Positions 27,061 to 37,159 are shown, numbered from the stretch's first letter. The stretch: 64,000 nucleotides of DNA from Crocinitomicaceae bacterium (GCA_029254025.1 JAQWYK010000034.1:1-64000), one strand, 5' to 3'. The notes: generated by a model not told the origin, from the letters alone. Numbers and translations are program-made.

Positions 27061-28509
27061 TTGAAAAAACTTAGTAAATTCTTTATAAGGTCGTTCATTG
27101 GTCCATTTCTAGCGACGTTTTTCATTTCCATGTTCATGTTAGTGATGCAGTTCCTATGGAAATACATTGACGACCTTATGGGAAAAGGACTAGAGCTCTC
27201 GATTATTTTGGAATTATTATTTTACGTTTCTGCAAGTTTATTGCCGCTTGCACTTCCCTTGGCAATATTACTTTCTTCAATAATCACACTCGGAAACCTT
27301 GGTGAAAACAATGAACTTACGGCACTTAAATCATCTGGTTTATCCATTTATCGTATCCTTCGACCGCTGAGCGTCGTCATTTTCGGTATTGCCATCGGAA
27401 CATTCTATTTTTCAAACTATGTTATTCCTGTGGCCAATTTCAAATGGCACTCAATCATATGGGACATACAAGAAACAAAACTGAGTGCATTTCTCAAACC
27501 CGGTGCTTATACCCAAGAGATCGATGGTTTTAGTATAAAAATCAAAGAAGGAAATAACAGTCGATTTAAAAATATTATAATCCATGATCGGAGGGACGCC
27601 AGCGCCTTAAAAACTGTTACCGCCGACTCTGGAGAATTCTACAAGTCTGTTAATGGCGACTACCTCTTCTTCAAGTTATATAATGGTGAATCTATTGAGG
27701 AGTTGGCTGAAAAAACCTCTGTAGGATTTCGGGACAAAAAGAAATCGAACAACCAACAACATTTTCTAGGTCGGAAATCGACCTTTCAAACAGCGACCTA
27801 CAAAATGAATCTCACCGGGTTTCAAGTCAATCGTTCGCAAGACGATATGTTCAAAAATGACTTTGAGATGTTAAATGTCTTCCAAATCGACAAAACGGTT
27901 GATTCATTGAAAAAAAATTACATCGAGGTCAATAAAGGTTTATCTCAAAACACCTTAGCCAAGCATGCATATTTTCAAGCAACTGGATATCATCCACTTG
28001 TTATTGACTCAGTAGAAACTATTCCCTTTGACAATGTCCCCATATTTTCCGTGAGTGAAATTTCGGATTACGACAAAAAACAAATGTTTGATGAACTCAA
28101 AACACAGTTAAGAACGAAAATCAATTCGTTAGATAATCAGTTGGACATCGAGCAATCGAAAAATTTAAACCTTCGGAAATTTGAAGTCGAATTTCACCGC
28201 AAGTTTTCTCTGTCTTTCTCTATTATTATCTTGTTCTTTATCGGTGCTCCACTTGGAGCTATTGTAAAAAAAGGTGGATTCGGAGCACCCGTAGTTATCG
28301 CCGCTCTTTTGTTCATGATTTATTTTGTACTAATTAGCGTGGGAGATAATATGGCTAAAGAAGAGGTGATTTCACCATTTTGGGGGATGTGGGGTCCGAA
28401 CTTCATACTTGCTCCATTCGCTGTTACACTTATGCGGGCAGCTGCGCTTGATAAAGAAGTACGGGACTTATTTAAGCTCAACTTTTATATTAAACGAAGA
28501 GGAGTATAA
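27061..28509 (+). CDS. LptF/LptG family lipopolysaccharide export permease
   Basis: Inner-membrane permease of the LptB2FG transporter that extracts lipopolysaccharide and passes it to the periplasmic bridge. Of 482 residues, the first about 105 hold three helices (FFISMFMLVMQFLWKYIDDL, then the LLPLALPLAILLSSI segment), a periplasmic beta-jellyroll (about 135-370) follows, and three further helices end the protein. The start is TTG at 27061; no ATG fits. The jellyroll is long for LptF/G, with a lysine-rich stretch near 225-235. First gene of the operon that continues with glycosyltransferases. Confidence 0.88.
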   Translation: MKKLSKFFIRSFIGPFLATFFISMFMLVMQFLWKYIDDLMGKGLELSIILELLFYVSASLLPLALPLAILLSSIITLGNLGENNELTALKSSGLSIYRILRPLSVVIFGIAIGTFYFSNYVIPVANFKWHSIIWDIQETKLSAFLKPGAYTQEIDGFSIKIKEGNNSRFKNIIIHDRRDASALKTVTADSGEFYKSVNGDYLFFKLYNGESIEELAEKTSVGFRDKKKSNNQQHFLGRKSTFQTATYKMNLTGFQVNRSQDDMFKNDFEMLNVFQIDKTVDSLKKNYIEVNKGLSQNTLAKHAYFQATGYHPLVIDSVETIPFDNVPIFSVSEISDYDKKQMFDELKTQLRTKINSLDNQLDIEQSKNLNLRKFEVEFHRKFSLSFSIIILFFIGAPLGAIVKKGGFGAPVVIAALLFMIYFVLISVGDNMAKEEVISPFWGMWGPNFILAPFAVTLMRAAALDKEVRDLFKLNFYIKRRGV

Positions 28510-29675
28510 TGAAAGTATTGCACGTTTCTAATAAACCCGCATATCCCAAAATTGATGGAGGAGCAATAGCTATTAGTCAATTACTTTTAGGCCTAATAGC
28601 TAACGATCAAACGGACGTCACTCATTTTACGCTTTCAACGCATAAACATCCTTTTGACATGCGCAATTACCCAACAGCTTTGTCTCACCAAAAGATAGTA
28701 AATTTTCCAATAAATACCGCAGTATCAATTTCTGGGGCACTTTGGTCTCTCATAAAAAACGAATCCTATAACGTGGTGCGTTTTTATGACCCAAGCGTCT
28801 CAAAAAAAATGGAGAATTACCTCACTGAACATTCCTTCGATTATGTTATCTTAGAGAGCATTTTCTTGCTCCCCTACGCAGAACTCTTTCGCTCAAAAGG
28901 AATTAAAGTTATTTTGCGCGCTCACAACGTGGAGCATCACATTTGGGAACAACAAGCAAAACGCTGCCGGTCATTCTTAAAAAAAGTATACTTCAACAAG
29001 CTGGCGAAACAACTGAAGTTATATGAGTTAAACGCATTAAAAGAGGTAGATGGTATAATGGTCATTTCCGATCAAGATGCACGTTATTTTCAGAATCTAT
29101 TCCGAGAGAAACCAATAACGACTATACCTACTTCCTTTTCAAGCGTGAATGAAACTTCCGATTACACTAAGAATGATTTTTATTTTCTTGGTGCAATGGA
29201 CTGGACACCTAATGAAGAAGGTGTTGACTGGCTTTTGAAAAAAGTGTTACCTATGGCGCACTCTTCACTAAAAATACACCTAGCAGGAAAAAGCATGAAT
29301 TGTGCGCGACTTTCTTCAACACAGATACATTGCCACGGTGAAGTGGATGATGCTAAGTCATTTATTCTCTCTCACGGGATATGTCTCATTCCCATTCAAT
29401 CTGGTAGCGGAATAAAAATTAAGCTTTTAGAAAATATGGCGTTGGGAAAGCCCATTATTACCACGTCGGAAGGAGCTCGTGGAGTTAACGTGATACACGA
29501 TGTACATGTAATCATTGCGGATTCTCCTAAGGATTTTGTTGATGCCATGCTCGAATTAAACAACAATACAGAAAAAAGAATTCGCCTTGGAACTGCAGCG
29601 CGAGACTTTGTCATTGATAACTTTAGCGAAGAAATAATCTCCACACGTATTCTTGAATTCATCACCTCCATATAA
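28509..29675 (+). CDS. Glycosyltransferase, family 4-like
   Basis: A 388-residue GT-B glycosyltransferase. N-terminal domain with DGGAIAISQLLLG near residue 18; the middle RAHNVEHHIWE (about 141-151) is typical of a GT4 subgroup; C-terminal nucleotide-sugar domain with FLGAMDWTPNEEGVDWLL, PIQSGSGIKIKLLENMALGKPIITT (conserved Glu in LLENMA). Adds a sugar to a lipid- or polysaccharide-linked acceptor; substrate unknown. Its ATG overlaps the LptF/G stop by one base, and the next gene is a related transferase. Confidence 0.87.
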   Translation: MKVLHVSNKPAYPKIDGGAIAISQLLLGLIANDQTDVTHFTLSTHKHPFDMRNYPTALSHQKIVNFPINTAVSISGALWSLIKNESYNVVRFYDPSVSKKMENYLTEHSFDYVILESIFLLPYAELFRSKGIKVILRAHNVEHHIWEQQAKRCRSFLKKVYFNKLAKQLKLYELNALKEVDGIMVISDQDARYFQNLFREKPITTIPTSFSSVNETSDYTKNDFYFLGAMDWTPNEEGVDWLLKKVLPMAHSSLKIHLAGKSMNCARLSSTQIHCHGEVDDAKSFILSHGICLIPIQSGSGIKIKLLENMALGKPIITTSEGARGVNVIHDVHVIIADSPKDFVDAMLELNNNTEKRIRLGTAARDFVIDNFSEEIISTRILEFITSI

Positions 29676-30828
29676 AAAGCTCGTTGTGATCACCTCACGA
29701 TTTCCATTCCCTTTGGAAAAGGGGGATAAACTGCGTGCCTTCTTCCAGATTCAAGAGCTTTCGAAATCATTTGACGTACACCTTATTTCATTATCCGAGT
29801 TCACGGTTACTGATGCTCAAAGAAAAGAATTAACTCCATTACTCGCTTCTCTAACAGTTTATCGAATCAACCCGATTGAAAAATGGCTCGGAGCATTTTT
29901 ACAGCTATTTGGTAAAAAGCCAATCCAAGTGGGGTATTTTCACAATTGGAGAACACAGCGGAAAGTAAATCGACTTCTTGATGACATAGCTCCCGATCAT
30001 ATTTATTGTCAATTAATTCGCGTGGCGGAATACGTTAAAAACTACCACCATTGTAGTAAGACAATTGATTACATGGATGCCCTTTCCAAAGGAATTGAAC
30101 GACGAGTAGAGAAAGAAAAAGCCTCACGAAAGTGGTTGTTTCAGCTCGAATACAAACGGCTTTTGAATTATGAGAATTCAATTTTCTCTTATTTTGAGTA
30201 CCATACGATTATCTCCGAACAAGACAGGCAACACATTTTTCACACCCTGCGAAACTCCATTACCGTTGTCCCAAACGGCGTCAACGAAATGTTTTTTGCC
30301 CCCTATCCACATGAGAAAACAGTTGAAATCGTTTTTACGGGAAACATGAGTTATCCTCCAAATGTGGAAGCAGCTCAATACATCGTTCACGAAATATTAC
30401 CGGAACTTCCGCAATCGGTTCAGTTGCTGCTATCTGGAGCCACACCGACACCTGAAGTAAGAGCACTCAGCAGAGAACGTGTGAAAATTACAGGATGGGT
30501 AGACGATATTAGAGACAGTTACGCACAGGGACGGATATTTATCGCGCCGATGTTCATCGGTACTGGTTTACAAAATAAACTGTTGGAAGCGATGGCAATG
30601 GGGTTACCATGCATCACAACAACTCTTGCAAATAACGCATTAAAAGCCACTCCAGATGAGTCTATCTTAATTGCAGATGACAAAGCTACATTTGTTCATC
30701 ACGTTTTACGACTGCTTGAACAAAACGATTTTTACACTAAAATTGCCACCAATGGAAAGCAATTCATTCAGACGAATTATCGCTGGTCTGAATGCACCAA
30801 AGAATTGGTTGAAATCCTAAAGAAATGA
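29653..30828 (+). CDS. Glycosyltransferase, family 4-like (second copy in tandem)
   Basis: A 391-residue GT-B enzyme related to its upstream neighbour. Begins LVVITSRFPFPLEKGDKLRA; C-terminal half has VFTGNMSYPPNVEAAQYIV, APMFIGTGLQNKLLEAMAMG with the conserved glutamate in LLEAMA. The annotated TTG start at 29653 overlaps the upstream gene by 23 bases; a GTG at about 29686 would also work and would remove about 11 residues. Similar order and spacing to its neighbour suggest two successive sugar additions on one glycan (inference). Confidence 0.85.
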   Translation: MNSSPPYKKLVVITSRFPFPLEKGDKLRAFFQIQELSKSFDVHLISLSEFTVTDAQRKELTPLLASLTVYRINPIEKWLGAFLQLFGKKPIQVGYFHNWRTQRKVNRLLDDIAPDHIYCQLIRVAEYVKNYHHCSKTIDYMDALSKGIERRVEKEKASRKWLFQLEYKRLLNYENSIFSYFEYHTIISEQDRQHIFHTLRNSITVVPNGVNEMFFAPYPHEKTVEIVFTGNMSYPPNVEAAQYIVHEILPELPQSVQLLLSGATPTPEVRALSRERVKITGWVDDIRDSYAQGRIFIAPMFIGTGLQNKLLEAMAMGLPCITTTLANNALKATPDESILIADDKATFVHHVLRLLEQNDFYTKIATNGKQFIQTNYRWSECTKELVEILKK

Positions 30829-31466
30829 TTAATTTTGAGGTAATGGAAACACAGACCAATCAAATGCGTTCTTCGTGGCCCGTAATGGAGAAATTCTATA
30901 CCATACAAGGAGAAGGATACTACTCTGGTCGTGCTGCTTACTTTATTCGAACGGGAGGTTGTGACGTAGGTTGCGTTTGGTGTGATGTCAGAGAAAGTTG
31001 GGAAGCGGAGAAACACCCCTCAACAGATTTAGATACGCTGTTAAAGGAAGTTAAAGCAAGTGGGACAGATTTTGTTGTAATAACCGGTGGTGAGCCTGCA
31101 ATGTATGACCTGACCTCCCTGGTTTTAGGGCTTCATGAGGTTGAAATTGAGGTAGCTATTGAAACCTCTGGTTGTTATCCTTTATCAGCCCCAATTAATT
31201 GGTATTGCTTTTCTCCAAAGAAATTTAAAGCTCCCTGTAATGAAGCGTATAAAAAAGCTGATGAACTTAAAGTGGTTATTTTTCATACCAGTGACTTTGT
31301 TTGGGCGGAAGGACATGCTGAACACGTGGGAAAGGATTGTCAACTTTATCTTCAACCTGAATGGTCAAAACAGGCACAACTCTTGCCTATCATTATTGAC
31401 TACGTGAAACGTAACCCGAAATGGCGAATATCGTTACAAACGCATAAATTCATGAATATACCCTAA
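30825..31466 (+). CDS. queE: 7-carboxy-7-deazaguanine synthase
   Basis: Radical SAM enzyme that converts carboxytetrahydropterin to 7-carboxy-7-deazaguanine in queuosine synthesis. Of 213 residues, KFYTIQGEGYYSGRAAYFIR is followed by the CDVGCVWC cluster motif (CxxxCxxC), a form typical of QueE, and FVVITGGEPAMYDL. ATG at 30825 overlaps the glycosyltransferase stop by 4 bases; an ATG at 30843 (METQTNQ) is also possible. It is embedded in an envelope operon with no other queuosine gene nearby. Confidence 0.92.
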   Translation: MINFEVMETQTNQMRSSWPVMEKFYTIQGEGYYSGRAAYFIRTGGCDVGCVWCDVRESWEAEKHPSTDLDTLLKEVKASGTDFVVITGGEPAMYDLTSLVLGLHEVEIEVAIETSGCYPLSAPINWYCFSPKKFKAPCNEAYKKADELKVVIFHTSDFVWAEGHAEHVGKDCQLYLQPEWSKQAQLLPIIIDYVKRNPKWRISLQTHKFMNIP

Positions 31467-31468
31467 TT

Positions 31469-33490
31469 ATGAACAATATTTTATTTCTCCTTATTTCAAC
31501 GATTATTTTATTCAACTCGTCCTGTTCAACGGCGCAGATGGGATATTCAACGAAAAATAAAAAGGCTATCAAGCAATATGAAGAAGCTAAGAAGTTGCCA
31601 AATGCTCAGTTGGATGCTTACGGTCGACCTGACTATGCTGGAGGTATTGATCTACTAAAAAAAGCATTAGAACGTGACCCAAACTTCTTGGAAGCGAATC
31701 AATTAATTGGAGAATTTTATCGTATCTCCAGAGATAGCGAAAATGCCGTTATACATTTCAAAAAATCGCTCGAGATAAATCCATCCGCAAATCTAAATGG
31801 TATTCTTTATTTTGATTTAGGTGAGCTCCAAATGCAAAACGGAGAATATGAAGATGCTGTCACGTATTTTGACCTCATCCTCAACAGCCGCAGTAGAGCG
31901 ATTACAGAAGAATTGGCATGGGCTGCGGACAAAATGAAAAAGAATGCACTTTTTTCAATCGATGCGAAAAATAACCCCGCTAAAATAGACCCGATTAACA
32001 TAGGTCCGGGGATCAATACCGAACACCCAGAATACTTCCCTACAATCACGGTAGATGGACGAACCTTGCTTTTTACACGACTGATACCCTCACGTGAAAA
32101 TGCCCGCGGTCAAGAAGACTTTTATGTTTCTCAACTCAGTGAGAAAAATATATGGATGAAAGCTGTTGCGATGCCACAAAACATCAACACGAACCTGAAT
32201 GAAGGAGCACCCACTCTATCGGCAGATGGTCGCACCTTGATATTTGTTGCATGCTCTGACGAAACAGGCTACTATTATGGTCCTAATCGAGAAGGTATGG
32301 GGAGCTGTGACATGTTTATCACCAAGCGCATTGGATCTCAATGGATGAATCCTAAAAACCTTCCTGGAGAAGTTAACTCAGGCAATTGGGAATCCCAGCC
32401 TTCGCTTTCAGCAGATGGTAAATCGTTATATTTTGTGCGTAGAGTTGGGCGTCAAGGAACCATGCGTAGCGACATCTTCGTGAGTAAAAAAGATTCCAAA
32501 GGCAATTGGGGCAGACCAACCCCTTTATCCGCTAACATAAATACTCCCTACATGGAGACTTCAGTGCTCATCCACCCCGATGGAAGAACCCTTTATTTCT
32601 CCTCGAATGGCCACACGGGACTCGGCGGCTATGATATCTACATGTCGCGAATGGATGCGCTTGGAAATTGGGGTGACCCAATCAACTTGGGATATCCCAT
32701 TAATACAGAAAATGATGAAAATTCATTATTAGTAGGACCAGATGGAGAGGTAGCGTTTTTTGCGTCCGACAGACCTGGAGGATACGGTGGACTAGATATC
32801 TACTACTTTGCTATGCCAGAAGAGTTTAGACCTATAAAAACGACCTACTTTGAAGGATTAGTGTATGATGCAACCACAAAAAAACCGTTAGGTGGACGCT
32901 TTGAATTAATTGACTTATCGACTGGGGAAAAAGTAATTGAAGCAGAAGCGGATCAACTCACCGGTGAATTCCTCGTTGCATTACCCACTAAACGCGAATA
33001 TGCATTAAACGTTTCCTTTCCCGGCTACTCATTTTTCAGTAAAAACTTTAACATGACAGAACCTGAAAATGGTTTAGAGGCACTGCAAATGGATGTTCCG
33101 TTAATCCCGATTGATCAAGGTGGAAGTGTTACACTTGCCAATGTTTTCTTTGATTTAAATAAATCAACATTGCGCAAAGAGTCGTTTGTTGAACTTAACA
33201 AACTCTTTGAGTTCTTAGATGAAAATAAATTAACGAAAATAGAAATCGGAGGACATACGGATACCCGAGGAAATGCGAAAGACAATCAAATCTTATCTGA
33301 GAATAGGGCCCGCTCGGTATATGAATACCTCCTTGAAAAAGGAATAGACAAAAGTCGTTTATCCTACAAAGGTTACGGCCAAACACAACCAAAAATAAGC
33401 GATTCAGAAATAGCCAAGATGGCTTCTGATAAAGAAAAAGAAGCTGCGCACCAAACGAACCGAAGAACAGAATATAAAATTGTACCATGA
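31469..33490 (+). CDS. porE: PorE-like T9SS lipoprotein (TPR, PD40 propeller, CRD, OmpA)
   Basis: A 673-residue protein with a lipoprotein signal (FNSSCS, Cys19), then TPR repeats (about 30-155: LDAYGRPDYAGGIDLLKKAL and following), a propeller built from PD40/WD40-like blades with FTRLI, TLSADGRTLIF, SLSADGKSLYF and HPDGRTLYFSSNG (about 185-455), a carboxypeptidase-regulatory-like domain (YFEGLVYDATTKKPLGG, about 465-545), and an OmpA C-terminal domain (IGGHTDTRGNAKDNQILSENRA, about 590-612). This order is that of PorE, the lipoprotein thought to link the T9SS to peptidoglycan. Two bases separate it from queE. Confidence 0.85.
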   Translation: MNNILFLLISTIILFNSSCSTAQMGYSTKNKKAIKQYEEAKKLPNAQLDAYGRPDYAGGIDLLKKALERDPNFLEANQLIGEFYRISRDSENAVIHFKKSLEINPSANLNGILYFDLGELQMQNGEYEDAVTYFDLILNSRSRAITEELAWAADKMKKNALFSIDAKNNPAKIDPINIGPGINTEHPEYFPTITVDGRTLLFTRLIPSRENARGQEDFYVSQLSEKNIWMKAVAMPQNINTNLNEGAPTLSADGRTLIFVACSDETGYYYGPNREGMGSCDMFITKRIGSQWMNPKNLPGEVNSGNWESQPSLSADGKSLYFVRRVGRQGTMRSDIFVSKKDSKGNWGRPTPLSANINTPYMETSVLIHPDGRTLYFSSNGHTGLGGYDIYMSRMDALGNWGDPINLGYPINTENDENSLLVGPDGEVAFFASDRPGGYGGLDIYYFAMPEEFRPIKTTYFEGLVYDATTKKPLGGRFELIDLSTGEKVIEAEADQLTGEFLVALPTKREYALNVSFPGYSFFSKNFNMTEPENGLEALQMDVPLIPIDQGGSVTLANVFFDLNKSTLRKESFVELNKLFEFLDENKLTKIEIGGHTDTRGNAKDNQILSENRARSVYEYLLEKGIDKSRLSYKGYGQTQPKISDSEIAKMASDKEKEAAHQTNRRTEYKIVP

Positions 33491-34470
33491 TCCATTTTTT
33501 GAGATTAACGCGTCCGTTTAACCTACTCGTAGTTGCCCTTACCATGTATAGTCTTGCGTGGTATTTTGACAGTGTCTTTCTGCTGGATGCACGATACGGA
33601 GCGGTGGCTACAGTTGATTTCTTTATACTTGTTTTATCGACAGTAATCATTGCAGCAGCAGGAAATATCATCAACGACTATTTTGACATCAAAGCGGATC
33701 GTGTAAATCGGCCAGAACGCATAATCATTGCGCGACACATCAAGCCTAGGGTGGCTATTCTCGCCCATTGGATCATGAACCTTATTGCTTTTTCGATGGC
33801 CATTTACTTGAGTTATAAAAATAATTCCTTTTGGTATTTATTCATTCACCTCTTCTCCATCAATTTGTTGTGGTTTTATTCGATGCAATTTAAGCGCAGT
33901 TTATACATTGGAAATATCGCAGTAGCGATTTTAACAGGACTTGTGCCTGTTCTTGTGGGTATTTATTACAATCAACAACTTGACTTTGATGCGATTGTTT
34001 CGGGAGTTTCTAACGGCGAGAAAGTCACCATCTTTCCATTTGAGATAGTTCATCCAGAGCAATTTTCGCTCATTTTAGGTTTTGTTTTTGGAAGTTTTGC
34101 TTTCCTTTTAAACTGGGCTAGAGAAATCGTGAAGGACATGGAAGACACCGCAGGAGACAAAAAGCTCGGAGCCCGAACGATTCCGTTAGTATTTGGGTAT
34201 CGACGTGCAAAAAACTGGGCAGCCGTATTACTTTTTTTATCGGCAGCAGGAACCCTAACTTTAGTAGCCATAAACAAAGGGATTTTAGATGATTGGTTTT
34301 CTTTTCTACCGCTCTTGCCAGCCGCAGTGAGTTCTATCGCAACTATAATCATGTTATTCAAGGCGAATGATAAACTTGCCTATCGAAAAACACATAAAAG
34401 CATAAAAGTAATCATGATTTTTGGAATGCTGCTACCACTCTGGTGGGGGATTTTGTTGAGTTTAGCATAA
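33487..34470 (+). CDS. UbiA family prenyltransferase
   Basis: Integral membrane enzyme (327 residues, about nine helices) that transfers a prenyl chain to an aromatic or polar acceptor. Both aspartate motifs are seen: NDYFDIKADRVNRPER (about 59-74) and DMEDTAGDKKLGARTIPL (about 218-235). The motifs resemble the Bacteroidota proteins often called geranylgeranylglycerol-phosphate geranylgeranyltransferases, but MenA- or UbiA-type substrates are possible. ATGA overlap with the PorE-like gene. Last gene of the operon; converges on the ABC exporter after 27 bases. Confidence 0.88.
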   Translation: MIHFLRLTRPFNLLVVALTMYSLAWYFDSVFLLDARYGAVATVDFFILVLSTVIIAAAGNIINDYFDIKADRVNRPERIIIARHIKPRVAILAHWIMNLIAFSMAIYLSYKNNSFWYLFIHLFSINLLWFYSMQFKRSLYIGNIAVAILTGLVPVLVGIYYNQQLDFDAIVSGVSNGEKVTIFPFEIVHPEQFSLILGFVFGSFAFLLNWAREIVKDMEDTAGDKKLGARTIPLVFGYRRAKNWAAVLLFLSAAGTLTLVAINKGILDDWFSFLPLLPAAVSSIATIIMLFKANDKLAYRKTHKSIKVIMIFGMLLPLWWGILLSLA

Positions 34471-34497
34471 CCCACACAAATTTCGGTCTAATACCAT

Positions 34498-36240
34498 CTA
34501 AATTCTACTTTGATACTTATGCAGCGCATTATAACGTCCTTTCGCAGCCAATAGATCTTCATGTGTTCCACGTTCGCATATGGCACCATCTTCAATCACC
34601 AAAATTTGATTTGCTTTACGAATCGTACTTAGTCGATGGGCAATTACAAATGTAGTTCGATTCTTCATCAGTTCATGTAAACTTTGTTGGATGAACGTCT
34701 CGCTCTCCGTATCTAAATTAGAAGTGGCTTCGTCCAAAATAATAATTTTAGGATTGGCCAAAATAGCTCGTGCTATGGAGATACGTTGACATTGTCCTCC
34801 CGATAATTTTACTCCACGCTCTCCAATTACGGTATCCAGTCCTAATTCGAAACGATCGGCAAACTCATCTACATAAGCTCCTTTCACTGCTTGAAGCAAT
34901 TCCTCTTCCGAAGCATTTGGTCTCGGAAAAAGAATATTTTCTCGGATTGTTCCTTCAAACAAAAAATCATCTTGAAGAACTACTGCCAAATGCTGTCTAT
35001 AACTGCTCAAATTTACAGTAGTGATGTCTACCCCATCGATGGTGATTTTCCCAGCGGACGGATTTAAAAAGGTAGCCACTAACCCTGCTATAGTCGACTT
35101 TCCAGATCCTGAAGAACCTACTAGAGCAGTTACACTTCCTGGCTCAGCACCGAAAGAAATACTGTGCAGCACTTCTTTGTTCTCCTCATAACTAAACGAC
35201 ACCTCCTTAAACTCGATTGCTCCTTTTATCGTTTGCAAATTTTCCGTCCGAACATCCGGGTTGTCCTCTTCCGCCATATTCATAAGTTCTTGAGTTCGAT
35301 CCAATCCAGCCATGGCATCCGTTAATTGACTCCCAATATTTCCCATCTGAACAATCGGAGCAATCATAAATCCAAGCAACAAGGTAAAGGATAAAAACTC
35401 CCCCATGGTCAATGTTTTCTCCATCATGAAATAACCACCAATCCCCATAATTCCCGTAGATGCTAGACCGATTAAGAAAATGGAAGAGCTACTAATAAGT
35501 GCCGTAGCAGTGAGACTTCTTTTGACGTTTTGATACAAGCGTGTCACTCCTTGAGCAAAGCTATCGCTTACTTGCTTTTCCGCATTAAATGCCTTTACTA
35601 CACGGACACCTCCTAGCGTCTCAGTTAAGCTTCCTTGAACCTCAGCATTGATTTTTCCACGATCTCTAAAAATGGGACGTACGTATCCAAAAGCCTTTAG
35701 CATGACAAACCCAAAAATCAGAATAGGTATCAATACAGAACCTGTCATGATCGGACTAATCTGTACCAGCAAAATGATAGATGCTATTGAGGTTAACGTC
35801 CCCCCAATTAATTGAACAAACCCAGTACCTACAAGATTTCGAACACCCTCTACATCTGTCATCACACGGGAAACGAGTGCTCCGGACTTATGATTATCAA
35901 AAAATCCAATTGGCAGCCTAAGTAACTTTTGTTGAACTTGCACCCTCATTTGTGAAATCATATGTTGCGCTTGTACACTCAACAATCGAGCAAGGCTAAA
36001 TGAGGTAAGGGACCGAACAAGAATAGATCCTGCCACAACTGCTAAAAGTACCCAAAGTCCATTGATGTCCTTGTTTGGCAGAATGTCATCAAACAAGAAT
36101 CTACTTGCATAAGGAGCTATGAGTCCTGCAGCACTTTGAACCAAAATAAGGAGTAATCCTACCCCTAACATCCCTCTTCGAGGCCAAATATATTCTTTGA
36201 ACGCCCATTTAAAGGACACTGAACTTTTATCTTTTTTCAT
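34498..36240 (-). CDS. ABC exporter, fused membrane and ATPase domains (MsbA-like)
   Basis: A 580-residue half-transporter. Six-helix exporter domain (about 20-310), then nucleotide-binding domain with Walker A GSSGSGKST, the signature LSGGQCQRIS, Walker B IIILDEATS and H-loop VIAHRLST. Related to MsbA and to multidrug/lipid exporters; closeness to MsbA makes lipid flipping plausible but not shown. Single gene. Confidence 0.92.
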   Translation of the reverse strand: MKKDKSSVSFKWAFKEYIWPRRGMLGVGLLLILVQSAAGLIAPYASRFLFDDILPNKDINGLWVLLAVVAGSILVRSLTSFSLARLLSVQAQHMISQMRVQVQQKLLRLPIGFFDNHKSGALVSRVMTDVEGVRNLVGTGFVQLIGGTLTSIASIILLVQISPIMTGSVLIPILIFGFVMLKAFGYVRPIFRDRGKINAEVQGSLTETLGGVRVVKAFNAEKQVSDSFAQGVTRLYQNVKRSLTATALISSSSIFLIGLASTGIMGIGGYFMMEKTLTMGEFLSFTLLLGFMIAPIVQMGNIGSQLTDAMAGLDRTQELMNMAEEDNPDVRTENLQTIKGAIEFKEVSFSYEENKEVLHSISFGAEPGSVTALVGSSGSGKSTIAGLVATFLNPSAGKITIDGVDITTVNLSSYRQHLAVVLQDDFLFEGTIRENILFPRPNASEEELLQAVKGAYVDEFADRFELGLDTVIGERGVKLSGGQCQRISIARAILANPKIIILDEATSNLDTESETFIQQSLHELMKNRTTFVIAHRLSTIRKANQILVIEDGAICERGTHEDLLAAKGRYNALHKYQSRI

Positions 36241-36327
36241 AATACCCTCTGGACGAAAATTGAACCATTTTTAATTCTCTGCCAATAAGACAGCATTCAC
36301 ATGTATCCACTGAAATCAATAGAAATT

Positions 36328-36360
36328 AAAAAAGGGCTAACTCTTTCGAATTAGCCCTTT
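36328..36360 (-). terminator. Terminator downstream of tRNA-His
   Basis: Perfect ten-base stem AAAGGGCTAA/TTAGCCCTTT at 36331-36360 followed on the minus strand by a run of six T. Confidence 0.8.
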
Positions 36361-36364
36361 TAAG

Positions 36365-36439
36365 GGTGGATGATGGGGTTCGAACCCACGACCCTCGGTA
36401 CCACAAACCGATGCTCTAACCAGCTGAGCTACAACCACC
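36365..36439 (-). tRNA. tRNA-His (GTG)
   Basis: Cloverleaf on the minus strand with D-arm GCTCAGCTGGTTAGAGC, anticodon loop TTTGTGG (anticodon GTG), T-loop TTCGAAC. The extra 5' G (position -1) typical of tRNA-His pairs with C73. One U-U mismatch in the acceptor stem is seen. CCA is not encoded. The minus strand reads TATATTTG at 36503-36510, a likely promoter -7 box. Confidence 0.93.
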
Positions 36440-36589
36440 ATTCATCCAACATAAAGCAATCAATTAAACGCAGTTTAACCGAAATACTTCGCGTTGGGAC
36501 GGCAAATATAGTCAAAAAGAAAATGAGACCACACTTGGGATTGGATTTTTTTTTCTTAACTTAAGACATTCAAAAAAAAAGCAGAATCA

Positions 36590-37102
36590 ATGGAACCAAG
36601 TAGATTGATTATCAATGAATTTCGTAGACGCATATACGATGAATCCTTCCCTAGAATATACAAATGTTTAGGAATGCTCACGCACGAGGAGCTTTGGTAT
36701 TGCGTAAATAAACAAACTCCCTCGATCGGTTCCTTGGTTCTTCATTTATGCGGAAACGCGCGTCAATGGGTTGTTGCAGGAATCGGTGGAAAAGAGGATA
36801 TACGTGACCGTGCAAGTGAATTTATACCTCACCCTTCTATCCGAAGAACCGACCTCATTTTCGTGTTGGAAAACTTAAAGATTCAAATGAACACCGCGTT
36901 AAAAAACATTACTCCCGACAACCTTCAACAGCCCATCACCATCCAAGGATTTGAGGAAACCTACTTTTCTGTGATTATCCACGTGTTGGAACATTTTTCT
37001 TATCATACTGGACAAATTACAACGCTTACAAAAATTCTGACACAAAAGCCTACGCATTACTATGATGAGTCCAAACTCAATAACAAATACAAGGCAAATT
37101 AA
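36590..37102 (+). CDS. DinB-like four-helix metal-binding protein (DUF1572)
   Basis: A 170-residue protein of the DinB/YfiT superfamily. Helical, with histidines positioned as metal ligands: GSLVLHLCGNARQW (about 46-59) and HVLEHFSYHTGQI (about 129-141). The N-terminal and middle helices are predicted as the four-helix bundle. Members are thiol- or cofactor-dependent transferases or hydrolases; substrate not predictable. Alone after the tRNA-His gene. Confidence 0.85.
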   Translation: MEPSRLIINEFRRRIYDESFPRIYKCLGMLTHEELWYCVNKQTPSIGSLVLHLCGNARQWVVAGIGGKEDIRDRASEFIPHPSIRRTDLIFVLENLKIQMNTALKNITPDNLQQPITIQGFEETYFSVIIHVLEHFSYHTGQITTLTKILTQKPTHYYDESKLNNKYKAN

Positions 37103-37159
37103 CCTGAGAACGTTATCTTATATCTATGTCGCTATTGAAATCTCAATTGATTGAACGTA

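Noticed and set aside
30825-31466. A queuosine biosynthesis cluster
   Set aside because: Only queE is here; the transporter at 17668-18459 is 12 kb away on the other strand, so they do not form a cluster.
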